A DNA stretch of 64,000 nucleotides, taken from Patiria pectinifera (lineage: Eukaryota > Echinodermata > Asteroidea > Valvatida > Asterinidae). Each line of letters begins with the position of its first letter. Positions within the stretch are counted from its first letter, which is position 1. The DNA is taken from NCBI GenBank assembly GCA_029964075.1, contig CM057135.1, forward strand, positions 27,455,366 to 27,519,365. The letters are read 5' to 3'. The notes under the pieces are model-generated. The model saw only the letters and a program-made list of their open reading frames with translations. It did not search any database and was not told the origin of the DNA. Made by a program: the position numbers and the translations under genes. Positions 39,601 to 44,604 of this stretch are shown here, piece by piece.

Positions 39601-42600
39601 CAGCCGGAGTTTCCTGGTCTATCTGACCAAGCACACCCCAGTACTGACCGTGGGTGATCTCAGACGCTTCCTGCCCTGTGCTTGCCATTTAGATCCTTAC
39701 CTAAGGAAGCAAATCAAAGGTACTTTTTTCTTTCTTTCTTTTTGTTTTTGAATTTTTCAGGCTTTTGTATTAATCTCACGGAATGTCATTCCTTGGCCCA
39801 ATTTTCATGGAGCTGTTATTGTTAAGCAGAAACTTTATTTCATTATTTTTTTTTCCGACAACATCCAATGGCACAAACGGCAGAACAGGATGGATAAGAC
39901 TTGGTAAAAGATGTGGAAGGAAATTCAGGTTCAGTGGTGGGAGGAAAACCCCAGAATGATATTCTGGGGAAAACCCACGGAATCAGGCAGGAACTGAAAA
40001 CCCAATCCACATGTTGGCCCAGGCGGGATTTGAACCTGGGTCACAGCAGTGGAAGGCGAGGAAAGAATCGCTACGCCAACCTGACTCCCCCTTACATAGC
40101 AAAGTTAAGTAACAGTGTGTTTTTTTTTCAGAACCACACTGCTTTTCAGAAATTAAGTCAGTCCATGCGGAATAATTATCTGCAAACCTCTTCGAAGAAA
40201 CGTCTGTTGGTGTATGTTTCTGACTTGTTCAGAATGCCAAATTTCACTCCCTTCTAAATTTGGTAAAAATTTAAAATGTTGTGACATTCCAACTGATTGT
40301 TTTTTCCTGGCTTGAACGTTGATGCTTGAACTGTTCTTAATGAATGCATGCCCATCGCAGATTCCCTGGAGAGTCAGGACATGGCCGGAGCCCTGCCCAA
40401 CATTTCGGCCCTGCCCCGCCCCCAGAGCTTCGGCAGCAACTTCCCCAATCAGGTCTCGAGCCGCTCGTCGGTCTACTCCGCCCTGAGCGACACCCCCTCC
40501 CGCCTCAGCTACCAGATGGCTGCAATCAATCCCTTCTCCAAAAAGGTGGGTCACGAATGGGGAAATGAGTTACATCATGAATATGTATGATGCTTTTATG
40601 TAAATTTTATAATTTGAGTTGTTTTGTTGGTATATAAAAGGGAGGAAGGGTCCCAAGTACTTTTTGTACCCCAAAATAGAGCTACCCTGCATGACATGCA
40701 TAGGCATTCTTAGATTTAGCAAATGGGATTTTCTTTCACAAATCATCGTTTTATTGGTCTTGGGGAAACTGTCTGGTTCTCAATTTTTATTTCTGTTCTT
40801 TTCTTTTTTTACACTTCCCTGTTCATGTTGTAGTATAGCCCAACATGGCCGCCCGAAATGAGATTTTTCAAAAAGTTCATTTTGTAATGTTTTGCAAGTG
40901 TCAAAGCATTTTTCACGACTGAATTACCTGTTCTGTTTCGTTTCATCATATTTTCGTATCCAGCCTGAAATTGTTGTAATACCAGTAGTGAAGGTAATAT
41001 GCCACCTCTTAGAATGTTGTATCTTTGACTGGTCCCCCGCCTTTGACTGGTCCCCCGCCCTACTTTTCCCCTCTCTGCTTTGGTACCGTAGCCCTTCCAT
41101 GGTTCCCCACATACCCAATGATTAAACCAATCCGTTGATGTGGAGACCAGCCCATTAATGCTACTTCCAAAACTTTCCAGTTTTGTTTTTTTTTTAACTG
41201 TGTGACTTTTCCAACCCTTCTTCGGATCGTGAGCTGGTGATTCAATCTTACAGTCTCTGTGATTTCCGCTGATCAGATTTTGGGTTTTCAAACCTTTTCT
41301 ACCTATCTAATTTTAGTTTATCCCTGTGTGTTGCTTTTGGCCATATTAAGGACATTTCTTCTTTTTTAACCAAACGTAGAGATCCGTACAGCTTACTTTA
41401 TTAATCACAGGAAAATTTTGGGACTGGATAAGTCAAGTATTGGTACCAATTAGTGGTGGAAGAAATCAGAAATTTCAAAATTTGGTTATCCTAATTTTTT
41501 TCAAACGGAATAAACGGTTATCCGATTTCACGGGAAGCTCCCATCCAGCTCACAGTCATGCCAACAAAAAGTGACGAGTGAGGTGCCGCATGCAATGCCC
41601 TCCCAATGACTGGGTATAGTTTGCAGGATTCAATGACCACTGGGCCTTTACAACAAAAACTTCAGAGCCGTAATAATGACCAAAAAAAATGGGTGGGAAC
41701 TCTCTGATAAGTCAAATGGGCAGGCTATTCATATACCAAGAAGACCACTAGCAAGTGAACACAGTTACAATCAGAGACCATGGAGCAAATTGGGGGATGT
41801 TACAGTTGTTTTTCTTTAGCCTGTGTCACACAAAACATGGAAGGCTTTTTGTTTTGTAAGGTTGGTTTCAAATATCTCGTTTCTAAAGTCAAAACCGAAT
41901 AGTGGGAGATCCGGATTTAAGTCCCACCACAAGCATAAATGACCATATTTTTGCCATTACATGTACTTTTAAGTTTAAAAAGTTGAAATAAAACATCATC
42001 TCTCCTACTTAAGGATTTTCTTTATTTTCTAAGAAGCAATGTTTTTCTCCACGAAATGATTGAGTTCAATTTTTTTCAGTTGTCATTTCATGATTGAGTC
42101 GATATACATTGTGAACTTTGATGTTGTTTAATTACAAGTTTTCTGTTTATAATTGAATTATATTCCTCTCTATGACCTTAGTAATAAAGTTTCCCAATAC
42201 TGACGCTTTAAAGAAATTTCACATTTTTTGTGATAAATAATGAAACAACCCATTAATATTAGCCCCGTTCCCCAACCTGTCCTGACTGCTGTTGACAAAA
42301 AAAATAACAATATATACCCATTAATCCTAACATTTCGTCTCCCGTTTTGGAAGACTGCATTTTATGAAACAAAAAATGAAGCAAAAGAAATCCAAGCTAA
42401 ATGTCAATTGGGGCCAATGTCACGACGCTGCCAAGCTGAGAATTGTGCTGAGCACAGGAGCAAAAGTTTTGCTAAGCAAAAATAGGATACCGGCCAAAAT
42501 ACCATGTAAAATACATTTATCTTGAATGGTTCTCTGCTTATAAATTTACTGAATAGCTCCATGACATTGTGCCCTACTTTTGAAGACTGGTTTTTCACCA

Positions 42601-44604
42601 AGTTTTGGTGTAAGGCTTTAAGTTATAAATGTTAACATTTGATGTATTTTTTTTTATCTGTGACAGATCCCTAGTCCAGCAATCAGTGGAACCCCTAGTC
42701 CCGGTTTTCTGACTGTCAAAGACGTCTGTGATCGTCTGCTGCAACTGGAAGGCATCGACAAGCATTCGATCCCCCGCTACCAGACTCGGATAGCCGAGCA
42801 CAACGTCAACGGGCACGTCTTGCTCCAGTGCGACTTGGACGAACTCAAGGAGGTGCTCGGAATGAACTTTGGCGACTGGCAGTTGTTCCGGTCGCTGGTC
42901 ATGACGATGAGGGGTCAGGCGCTGAGCTGCACTCACTCGCCGAGCATGTCCAGCAGCGACGTCTTGCAGATGGAGACGAGCCAAGTGGACAGCGGGGCAA
43001 ATGGGTTAAACGCGGGTGCTGGCACGAACAACAGCCCCGGGGCGATTTCGCCGCACTCCCAGAACGATTACCTGAACCTCAGTTTCGAGGAGCTACGGAA
43101 GAGCTCCCAGCATTCCTCCCAGAGGTCTTCGTTGCACAACTCGCGGCTGTCGCTGGGGACGTCCGTGAGTGAATCCTCGCAGTTTATTGATCAGTCAGGG
43201 ACCAGCGAGGCGGAGGAGGAGAGTTCCTCGCCGAAGCACGTTCCGCGGACGGATCACGCGAGCCTCCTGCGTGCCATGGACGAGAAAGGAGGCGACGTGG
43301 ATCGCGAAGGCATCACCCAGTTCATGGGAGTTGTGTCTGATTACGAATACGACGAGCTGCCAGAACAGTACGAGATGTCCAACGTTATCCCGCTTCAGGA
43401 CGTCGGTTTGACACCCGCTGAGGAGACCATACCAGCAGTGTCCTCAGGAGTGGGTCTCAGACGAAACCATTCTTTGAAATCGGAAGAGGCTAATCGGCCA
43501 AAGACCAACGGGATCCACCTGGTGGATGGGTTGGTCTCAGAAAGGACTGCTGGTGTAAAACATGTCGGGATTTCCTTACCTAGTGAACAGAAAGCCAAAA
43601 GGCGGAGGAGTCTTAGCGAGGAAAGTGGTGAATCAGAACCTACAGAAAACCAACCCTTGTTGGATAAAAATGTGACTAACGAGAAGGATCGAGGAAAGCA
43701 CAAGAGTGACGCGGAGCACAGGAGGAGCCCTGTCAAAACTGCCAAGGTTCAACTCACTAGCCCGAAGAAAGAAAACGGGCACATGGATGCAAAACCCAGT
43801 CAGCGGTTGTATCAACCAGAACCAAACATCATCAGTCCAGACCTGAAAGCTCAAGTTGTAGAGGATGTGGAAAGGATGTTTGAGAATCTGGAGGTTGAGT
43901 TGGCTCACAGGAAGCAGCAGTCTCCGCCGTTGGAGGTCCCACCTCCCCTCGAGCCGGCTCTGCCGAAACCTGGAAATGTGCGATTTCCAAAGAGTCCCTT
44001 TCGCGGGGAGCAGCAGACCCACGACTTGTCGCTGCTGGCCGGGTACTCCAGCTTCACGCCGATGCTGCGCGAACTCCAAAGCGTCCCGGAAACCGACGTC
44101 ATGAGCACGACGACCAACTCGGACGAGGTGTTGTCAACTCCAGGCTCCACGGATCAGCCGCGTTATCGCAGACCTTTGGTGCGACAGTCGCAGTCCAGTG
44201 ACTTGCTGACGCGCGATCGCACTCCTCCACCCCCAAGGACCGTGGACGAGAAGCCCATGATGCGCAGTGTGTCGCAGCCGAATCGGTTCACAGACGCGGG
44301 GCTGGAACTCACCCAACAGGAGTCACCGCAACAGCGGACACTGGACCAGAGCTTTGACGAATTCATCATGCTGTCCCTAGAAGAGCAGCGTAAAAAGCGG
44401 ACGGTATCGGACAGCGAGGAGCTGGAAAAACCGCCCAAGAACAGCGGCAGAGGATCCGCCAACCCTTTCTGGAGACAATCTGCTCCTTCACTCGGACTGA
44501 ACTGCGACAAAAAAGACAATGTTTTCACGGTCAACGTCGGCGATCCGGGACCGAGCAACACCGACCGAAGAGCGGCCGTTCATAAAGGAGGCCTGACTTT
44601 ATGA
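535..44604 (+). CDS. KIDINS220: KIDINS220/ARMS orthologue, 19 exons, 5'-truncated by window start
   Basis: Membrane scaffold protein (kinase D-interacting substrate of 220 kDa, ankyrin repeat-rich membrane spanning) that in vertebrates links neurotrophin and other receptors to MAPK signalling. Exons: 535-633, 8463-8561, 9422-9520, 12464-12562, 13437-13535, 16297-16395, 20294-20392, 22321-22419, 22932-23109, 23845-24006, 24732-24917, 26116-26272, 27306-27457, 28734-29392, 38264-38480, 39197-39362, 39541-39719, 40361-40545, 42667-44604. All introns are GT-AG and all phases join: 4971 nt, 1656 residues plus stop. Domain order is nine ankyrin repeats, Walker [12 protein letters not shown] (near residue 360-370), two membrane helices, a linker, two more membrane helices, Walker B-like [12 protein letters not shown] (near 660), the end of the KAP domain, then a SAM-like domain (about 1025-1090) and a Ser/Pro-rich tail. 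The family member in human is 1771 residues, so only about 100-120 N-terminal residues should be missing. The start codon and promoter are outside the window. Confidence 0.96.
1548..2470. repeat. Dispersed repeat tract with internal duplications
   Basis: The segment 1793-1985 is repeated in inverted orientation at 24290-24487. Within the tract the phrase with TTTTTAGGAAGAC and a following CCCAA..GGGGAC is repeated around 1664, 2034 and 2210. Open frames here are repeat shadows. Confidence 0.6.
2271..2312. repeat. 11-bp microsatellite-like tandem repeat
   Basis: The unit ctattgtcctc is repeated about three and a half times head to tail inside the 1548-2470 tract. Confidence 0.7.
3230..3920. 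repeat. Degenerate tandem repeat split by a MITE
   Basis: Units of about 18/36 bp based on gtgagtaaagttaatctttc occupy 3607-3920. Weaker related units (gggtga.., gagtaaag..) lie at 3230-3318. The MITE at 3319-3606 separates them. Confidence 0.6.
3319..3606. mobile_element. MITE with GGCCCTTTTCACACT ends
   Basis: Begins GGCCCTTTTCACACT and ends AGTGTGAAAAGGC, giving inverted termini of about 13 bp around 288 bp of non-coding DNA with internal short inverted segments. Class not resolved. Confidence 0.65.
5100..5280. repeat. Direct duplication of about 50 bp
   Basis: A block starting ggagtaaattacttctta and containing ggtcgaccaatgaaaa occurs at 5100-5150 and again at about 5226-5280. Confidence 0.6.
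5995..6183. mobile_element. 189-bp MITE with 22-bp inverted termini, copy 1
   Basis: Starts ATGTTGCAACCTGACGCCAC and ends with its inverted form (two mismatches). A second copy in opposite orientation is at 28172-28362. Confidence 0.75.
6533..6887. mobile_element. GGCC-poly(A) inverted-repeat element, copy 1
   Basis: Starts GGCCC followed by an A run and GTTTCTGGTAT; ends ATACCAGAAAC, then a T/G run and GGGCC. TTAG occurs at both edges and could be a target duplication. Related to 52854-53223. Confidence 0.6.
8463..8561 (+). CDS. KIDINS220: KIDINS220 exon: ankyrin repeat (human repeat 5 equivalent)
   Basis: The exon is 99 nt, phase 0, between ttttttcag and gtatcc. The peptide [20 protein letters not shown] continues with [13 protein letters not shown]. 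The PIIWAAGRG core is nearly identical to the vertebrate repeat. Confidence 0.95.
8562..9421. other. KIDINS220 intron without recognised feature
   Basis: AT-rich, no exon, tRNA or clear repeat seen. Confidence 0.55.
9422..9520 (+). CDS. KIDINS220: KIDINS220 exon: ankyrin repeat (human repeat 6 equivalent)
   Basis: The exon is 99 nt, phase 0, between ctcgtag and gtaagt. The peptide [20 protein letters not shown] ends [11 protein letters not shown] and matches the vertebrate repeat with the [14 protein letters not shown] core. Confidence 0.95.
9607..9875. mobile_element. Probable small inverted-repeat element
   Basis: The left segment ccaacaaaatgaggctta near 9627 is matched by an inverted form near 9838-9860 (gcctcattttgttgg). 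Ends are not sharply defined. Confidence 0.4.
10545..10900. repeat. 146-bp imperfect tandem repeat
   Basis: A block with gcttggtgtcat, atggagattcct and gtcaaaggt occurs with the landmark gcttggtgtcat at 10653 and 10799. Two full copies and a partial third. Confidence 0.65.
12464..12562 (+). CDS. KIDINS220: KIDINS220 exon: ankyrin repeat (human repeat 7 equivalent)
   Basis: The exon is 99 nt, phase 0, between ttctctag and gtgaga. The peptide is [20 protein letters not shown] then [19 protein letters not shown] and the PNVN terminus match the vertebrate repeat. Confidence 0.95.
12563..13436. other. KIDINS220 intron without recognised feature
   Basis: AT-rich; no exon or repeat of note. A poly-T tract precedes the acceptor. 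Confidence 0.55.
13437..13535 (+). CDS. KIDINS220: KIDINS220 exon: ankyrin repeat (human repeat 8 equivalent)
   Basis: The exon is 99 nt, phase 0, between gctttcag and gtaggg. The peptide is [20 protein letters not shown] then [13 protein letters not shown]. It retains the KEGHTEVV core of the vertebrate repeat. Confidence 0.95.
13558..13745 (+). repeat. Dispersed repeat family, copy 1
   Basis: Contains ggatcatttgaatttatcc, ggtactaaataccctgtgaa and gcttgctgtcatttagaag. Related copies are at 25497-25685 (+, diverged), 55385-55510 (-) and 58350-58535 (-). Confidence 0.6.
13746..16296. other. KIDINS220 intron, rest
   Basis: Holds one tRNA-derived SINE (15305-15480). I see no exon or other repeat in the remaining sequence. 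Confidence 0.5.
15305..15480 (+). mobile_element. tRNA-derived SINE type B, copy 1
   Basis: A box-like ggttggcgtagcggtact is followed by the pol III B box gggttcgaatcccgcc and a tail with ccctgcctgattccgtgg. Copies are at 26410-26575 (+) and 39885-40100 (-). Confidence 0.7.
16297..16395 (+). CDS. KIDINS220: KIDINS220 exon: ankyrin repeat (human repeat 9 equivalent)
   Basis: The exon is 99 nt, phase 0, between actctag and gtaagt. The peptide is [20 protein letters not shown] then [13 protein letters not shown]. The KYADxDI ending matches vertebrate KIDINS220. It is too short to show as a long open frame. Confidence 0.95.
16396..17189. other. KIDINS220 intron, left part
   Basis: No exon seen. 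A short imperfect duplication with gacagggtaata lies near 16690-16765. Confidence 0.5.
17190..17720 (-). mobile_element. 531-bp TTAA-flanked MITE, copy 1
   Basis: TTAA on both sides, with termini AGGGAATATACA and TGTATATTCCCT. Reverse orientation relative to 31010-31540, which has exactly the same length. Contains the central quasi-palindrome around ggtcggccgacc and an inner inverted pair ctggttccc/gggaaccag. Confidence 0.8.
18272..18546. repeat. Long hairpin of about 120-150-bp arms
   Basis: The left arm starts aaatagtgaaaggtttgcgg, and the right arm ends with its complement. The centre is gtctcctgaagac at 18421-18433. The left arm has two extra copies of a short agaaccagaggtata unit (about 35 bp longer than the right). 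A MITE or foldback element. Confidence 0.8.
20294..20392 (+). CDS. KIDINS220: KIDINS220 exon: ankyrin repeat (human repeat 10 equivalent)
   Basis: The exon is 99 nt, phase 0, between ttcaaacag and gtaaga. The peptide is [20 protein letters not shown] then [13 protein letters not shown], matching the vertebrate repeat with the KTALYWAVEKG core. Confidence 0.94.
20437..21855 (+). repeat. Tandem array of nine tRNA-like units
   Basis: B boxes (ggttcgagtcc type) occur at 20481, 20647, 20813, 20973, 21123, 21272, 21426, 21585 and 21743, so the unit is about 149-166 bp. Each unit starts with an A-box-like gagtggttaagacg, then the T arm gtgggttcgagtcccac, then tgagtgagcttgt, ctttgagacaagcac and a spacer. 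Derived from a Ser/Leu-type tRNA gene or SINE head. Open frames on the - strand here are shadows. Confidence 0.85.
22321..22419 (+). CDS. KIDINS220: KIDINS220 exon: ankyrin repeat (human repeat 11 equivalent)
   Basis: The exon is 99 nt, phase 0, between gttttcag and gtgagg. The peptide is [20 protein letters not shown] then [13 protein letters not shown]. The LLDKxAKVSAxDK ending is shared with the vertebrate protein. Confidence 0.95.
22480..22640 (+). mobile_element. tRNA-derived SINE type A, fragment
   Basis: gtgggttcgagtccagcctg followed by ttcttgggcaaggtactttg and gagttaatgggtaactgtga. Same family as 50377-50720 and 59095-59220. Confidence 0.65.
22932..23109 (+). CDS. KIDINS220: KIDINS220 exon: last ankyrin repeat and junction to KAP domain
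   Basis: The exon is 178 nt (59 codons + 1), between ccaatag and gtacgt. It encodes [20 protein letters not shown] and then [20 protein letters not shown] and [19 protein letters not shown]. The GETPYNIDC and ILTQIFGA blocks are highly conserved signatures of this family and break the 33-residue ankyrin exon rhythm. Confidence 0.96.
23162..23674 (+). mobile_element. TTAA-flanked MITE, copy 2 (right end decayed)
   Basis: Left TTAA at 23162; right end ttcccttttat no longer has TTAA. Shares acaacatttgcaaacatc, the ggtcggccgac centre and the tail gcaaaagcaaatgatgtaca. Confidence 0.75.
23700..23800. repeat. Fragment of composite dispersed repeat
   Basis: cattgagggtgtacttgcat near 23742 resembles cattgagggggtacttatgc near 24640. 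Confidence 0.35.
23845..24006 (+). CDS. KIDINS220: KIDINS220 exon: KAP NTPase Walker A
   Basis: The exon is 162 nt, starts in phase after one carried base, between caattcag and gtagga. It contains [12 protein letters not shown] and the P-loop [12 protein letters not shown] followed by ILKKLQ. This is the start of the KAP P-loop NTPase domain. Confidence 0.96.
24062..24195 (+). repeat. Dispersed repeat with an empty insertion site
   Basis: Contains gcattaaggactgcatcaaa and catagatgtcagatgtgaca. The same sequence at 53806-54450 is split at TTAA by a MITE; a further piece is at 11078-11150 (aacagggacaggaaaaaa). Confidence 0.65.
24230..24700 (+). repeat. Composite dispersed repeat, copy 1
   Basis: Starts with a gagagccccatggaggga segment, has the inverted 1793-1985 module (24290-24487) and ends with gaatgtgcacaaagccatgg, gagcgtcaggcgt and attgagggggtactt. 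Lies just before the exon at 24732. Copies: 47410-47785 (-) and 57215-57475 (+). Confidence 0.6.
24732..24917 (+). CDS. KIDINS220: KIDINS220 exon: KAP transmembrane segments 1-2
   Basis: The exon is 186 nt, between cctcag and gtaaac. After [17 protein letters not shown] come two hydrophobic helices ([20 protein letters not shown] and [16 protein letters not shown]). These match the membrane insertion of the KAP domain in KIDINS220. Confidence 0.94.
   Translation: MRCDSSPTTAANPSFVSPASSSSSVFYSVPCWARPFSLYSARPPGRPSGCFLPSSSLCIFY
25497..25685 (+). repeat. Dispersed repeat family, copy 2 (diverged)
   Basis: Shares aaaagtaac, ctaaactccctgtgaaatta and gctgtcattttgaag-type landmarks with 13558-13745. 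Confidence 0.45.
26116..26272 (+). CDS. KIDINS220: KIDINS220 exon: KAP domain linker
   Basis: The exon is 157 nt, between ggacag and gtaaat. It encodes [20 protein letters not shown] and then [19 protein letters not shown]...SKALPIR. The ...NPP...KALPxR ending is a family block. Confidence 0.94.
26410..26575 (+). mobile_element. tRNA-derived SINE type B, copy 2 (decayed)
   Basis: Shares gggttggggagtgttactct, ccactttccatagctgtga and the tail with the copy at 15305. The B box is damaged (caggttcatttctcgtcc). Confidence 0.6.
27306..27457 (+). CDS. KIDINS220: KIDINS220 exon: KAP domain linker
   Basis: The exon is 152 nt, between aaacag and gttaga. It encodes [20 protein letters not shown], then [20 protein letters not shown] and [10 protein letters not shown]. 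The GGET..L and ERxxGF blocks match vertebrate KIDINS220. Confidence 0.94.
27501..27774. mobile_element. 274-bp MITE with GGGCCCAATTTCACGG termini, copy 1
   Basis: Starts GGGCCCAATTTCACGGCGCT and ends with its reverse complement. The inside has gcttaac/gttaagc pairs. Copies at 45641-45881 and 54598-54849; fragments near 39795 and 42410. Confidence 0.8.
28007..28103. repeat. 97-bp foldback
   Basis: The left arm gagaatacac..gtgtggattcgtaattta pairs with an arm of about 40 bp ending gagtgtattcttc, loop near acgaggcgcgaa. Confidence 0.7.
28172..28362. mobile_element. 191-bp MITE with 22-bp inverted termini, copy 2
   Basis: Inverted relative to the copy at 5995-6183. The terminal repeats are perfect over at least 20 bp (ATGTTGCAACCTGACGCCAC). 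It lies in the intron before the large KAP exon. Confidence 0.75.
28547..28640. repeat. Three copies of ttccgaatccacactt
   Basis: The phrase ttccgaatccacacttt occurs three times, with ttcgtagttcc or ttcgttcc between. gaatccacactt is also in the right arm of the foldback at 28007-28103. Confidence 0.65.
28734..29392 (+). CDS. KIDINS220: KIDINS220 exon: KAP transmembrane segments 3-4 and Walker B
   Basis: The exon is 659 nt, between gccggtag and gtaaaa. It is much richer in G+C than its intron. It encodes two membrane helices (around [20 protein letters not shown] and [20 protein letters not shown]), the segment [20 protein letters not shown] (Walker B aspartate), [16 protein letters not shown]-type residues and [18 protein letters not shown]. 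The frame is open upstream of the acceptor, so the long open frame overstates the exon; the splice phase fixes the start at 28734. Confidence 0.95.
29614..29649. repeat. 17-bp perfect palindromic stem
   Basis: ggaaaagtgtttaagac, loop ca, and its exact complement. Confidence 0.8.
29799..29833. repeat. 14-bp perfect inverted repeat
   Basis: gttctgcgcgacat, loop cgcgtcc, then the exact complement; CpG-rich. Confidence 0.8.
30010..30174. repeat. 165-bp foldback with ~75-bp arms
   Basis: gggaataaatgtgtgctc at the left is matched by the inverted end cacatttattccc. Inner arms tctgggtgctgataattacc are exact. The loop is tcgcctccggctc. Confidence 0.8.
31010..31540 (+). mobile_element. 531-bp TTAA-flanked MITE, copy 3
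   Basis: TTAA at both edges, termini AGGGAATATACA and TGTACATTCCCT. Directly abuts the left arm of the large foldback element. Confidence 0.8.
31577..34966. mobile_element. 3.4-kb foldback element with repeated arms
   Basis: The left arm (31577-32028, continuing 32935-33060 after the nested insertion) is inverted at about 34370-34966. Each arm is made of ~150-170-bp units with attttggattttgccaatat, aatggccgcc, a gagctagaatcataaata segment and gaatctgatgttattttaa. The middle (33070-34300) shows no intact gene, only stop-riddled frames. Similar to foldback (FB-like) elements; the transposase class is unknown. Confidence 0.75.
32029..32926. mobile_element. 898-bp hAT-type element nested in the foldback
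   Basis: Starts CAGTGTTGGAGC and ends ACATCACTG, i.e. CAGTG..CACTG termini. An exact 8-bp direct repeat CTCTAGGA (32021-32028, 32927-32934) flanks it. Inside, aaggccaaggc units occur near both ends (about 32036-32165 and 32800-32910). No transposase frame: non-autonomous. Confidence 0.85.
36141..36360. mobile_element. 220-bp MITE with TTAACCCCTTAAGGAC ends
   Basis: Starts TTAACCCCTTAAGGACAGGG and ends CCCGTCCTTAAGGGGTTAA, near perfect inverted termini of about 19 bp. Confidence 0.8.
36726..37000 (-). mobile_element. tRNA-derived SINE type C
   Basis: On the - strand: gtgggttcgaaccctgccag, cccttgggtaagacactta, gagtataaatgggtacctgt and the tail aagtgctttgagatcgttga before (ATT)n at 36726. Same general layout as type A with a different 3' part. 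Confidence 0.7.
38264..38480 (+). CDS. KIDINS220: KIDINS220 exon: end of KAP region, part 1
   Basis: The exon is 217 nt, phase 0 start, between accctctag and gtaaat. A poorly conserved start ([20 protein letters not shown]) is followed by [20 protein letters not shown] and [10 protein letters not shown], the conserved block after the KAP insertion. The phase 0/0 junction over the 8.9-kb intron would also allow a cassette exon that I did not find. Confidence 0.92.
38481..39196. other. KIDINS220 intron, mostly unremarkable
   Basis: Contains the tRNA-like sequence at 38521-38592. The rest is AT-rich with no feature. Confidence 0.5.
38521..38592 (-). pseudogene. tRNA-like sequence (tRNA pseudogene or SINE head)
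   Basis: On the - strand, GGCTGGA pairs with TCCAGTC (7 bp, one G-T). It has TAGCTCAGTTGATAGAGC as D arm and A box, CCGG arms around an ACGGCAA loop, and a B box GGTTCAAACCC. The T stem is imperfect and position 33 is C, not T, so a functional tRNA is unlikely. Confidence 0.55.
39197..39362 (+). CDS. KIDINS220: KIDINS220 exon: end of KAP region, part 2
   Basis: The exon is 166 nt, between gtttcag and gtttgt. It encodes [40 protein letters not shown] and a stretch ending LPLKAVYE. The TGRLLRANxISFxWxRLASW block is diagnostic of KIDINS220. Confidence 0.95.
39541..39719 (+). CDS. KIDINS220: KIDINS220 exon: end of KAP region, part 3
   Basis: The exon is 179 nt, between tgatcag and gtactt. It encodes [20 protein letters not shown] through [20 protein letters not shown] and PYLRKQIK. 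It matches the vertebrate segment with the TPVLxxxDxxxFLPC pattern. Confidence 0.94.
39885..40100 (-). mobile_element. tRNA-derived SINE type B, copy 3
   Basis: Inverted. Reverse complement has ggttggcgtagcgattc, a B box ggttcaaatcccgcctgg and a tail with ggttttcagttcctgcctga. Confidence 0.7.
40361..40545 (+). CDS. KIDINS220: KIDINS220 exon: post-KAP linker
   Basis: The exon is 185 nt, between atcgcag and gtgggt. It encodes [20 protein letters not shown] and a Ser-rich low-complexity linker ending [10 protein letters not shown]. Phases fit both neighbours; sequence conservation is low, as expected for this linker. Confidence 0.88.
40546..42666. other. KIDINS220 intron, 2.1 kb
   Basis: Has a short duplication (tgactggtcccccgcc, about 41030-41065) and a MITE-like fragment near 42410-42500. 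No exon visible. Confidence 0.5.
42667..44604 (+). CDS. KIDINS220: KIDINS220 terminal exon: SAM-like domain and C-terminal tail
   Basis: The exon starts after ctgtgacag, upstream of the first in-frame start-like codon, and runs to a TGA at 44602-44604 (645 residues). The SAM-like domain covers [20 protein letters not shown] to [16 protein letters not shown] and is closely similar to the vertebrate domain. The tail is rich in Ser/Pro/Glu, with a conserved acidic-then-PLL block ([15 protein letters not shown]), and ends GGLTL. Human KIDINS220 ends in a class I PDZ ligand; here the last residues (L-T-L) fit a class II pattern at best. Confidence 0.95.
   Translation: MPSPAISGTPSPGFLTVKDVCDRLLQLEGIDKHSIPRYQTRIAEHNVNGHVLLQCDLDELKEVLGMNFGDWQLFRSLVMTMRGQALSCTHSPSMSSSDVLQMETSQVDSGANGLNAGAGTNNSPGAISPHSQNDYLNLSFEELRKSSQHSSQRSSLHNSRLSLGTSVSESSQFIDQSGTSEAEEESSSPKHVPRTDHASLLRAMDEKGGDVDREGITQFMGVVSDYEYDELPEQYEMSNVIPLQDVGLTPAEETIPAVSSGVGLRRNHSLKSEEANRPKTNGIHLVDGLVSERTAGVKHVGISLPSEQKAKRRRSLSEESGESEPTENQPLLDKNVTNEKDRGKHKSDAEHRRSPVKTAKVQLTSPKKENGHMDAKPSQRLYQPEPNIISPDLKAQVVEDVERMFENLEVELAHRKQQSPPLEVPPPLEPALPKPGNVRFPKSPFRGEQQTHDLSLLAGYSSFTPMLRELQSVPETDVMSTTTNSDEVLSTPGSTDQPRYRRPLVRQSQSSDLLTRDRTPPPPRTVDEKPMMRSVSQPNRFTDAGLELTQQESPQQRTLDQSFDEFIMLSLEEQRKKRTVSDSEELEKPPKNSGRGSANPFWRQSAPSLGLNCDKKDNVFTVNVGDPGPSNTDRRAAVHKGGLTL

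Noticed and set aside
40809-41291. 160-codon - strand frame in an intron
   Set aside because: No domain; contains a short direct duplication and has no supporting splice structure.
42820-43000. TTG start at 42820 as a separate 594-residue protein
   Set aside because: The reading frame continues upstream to the 42667 acceptor and the SAM-like domain spans this point, so it is an internal codon.
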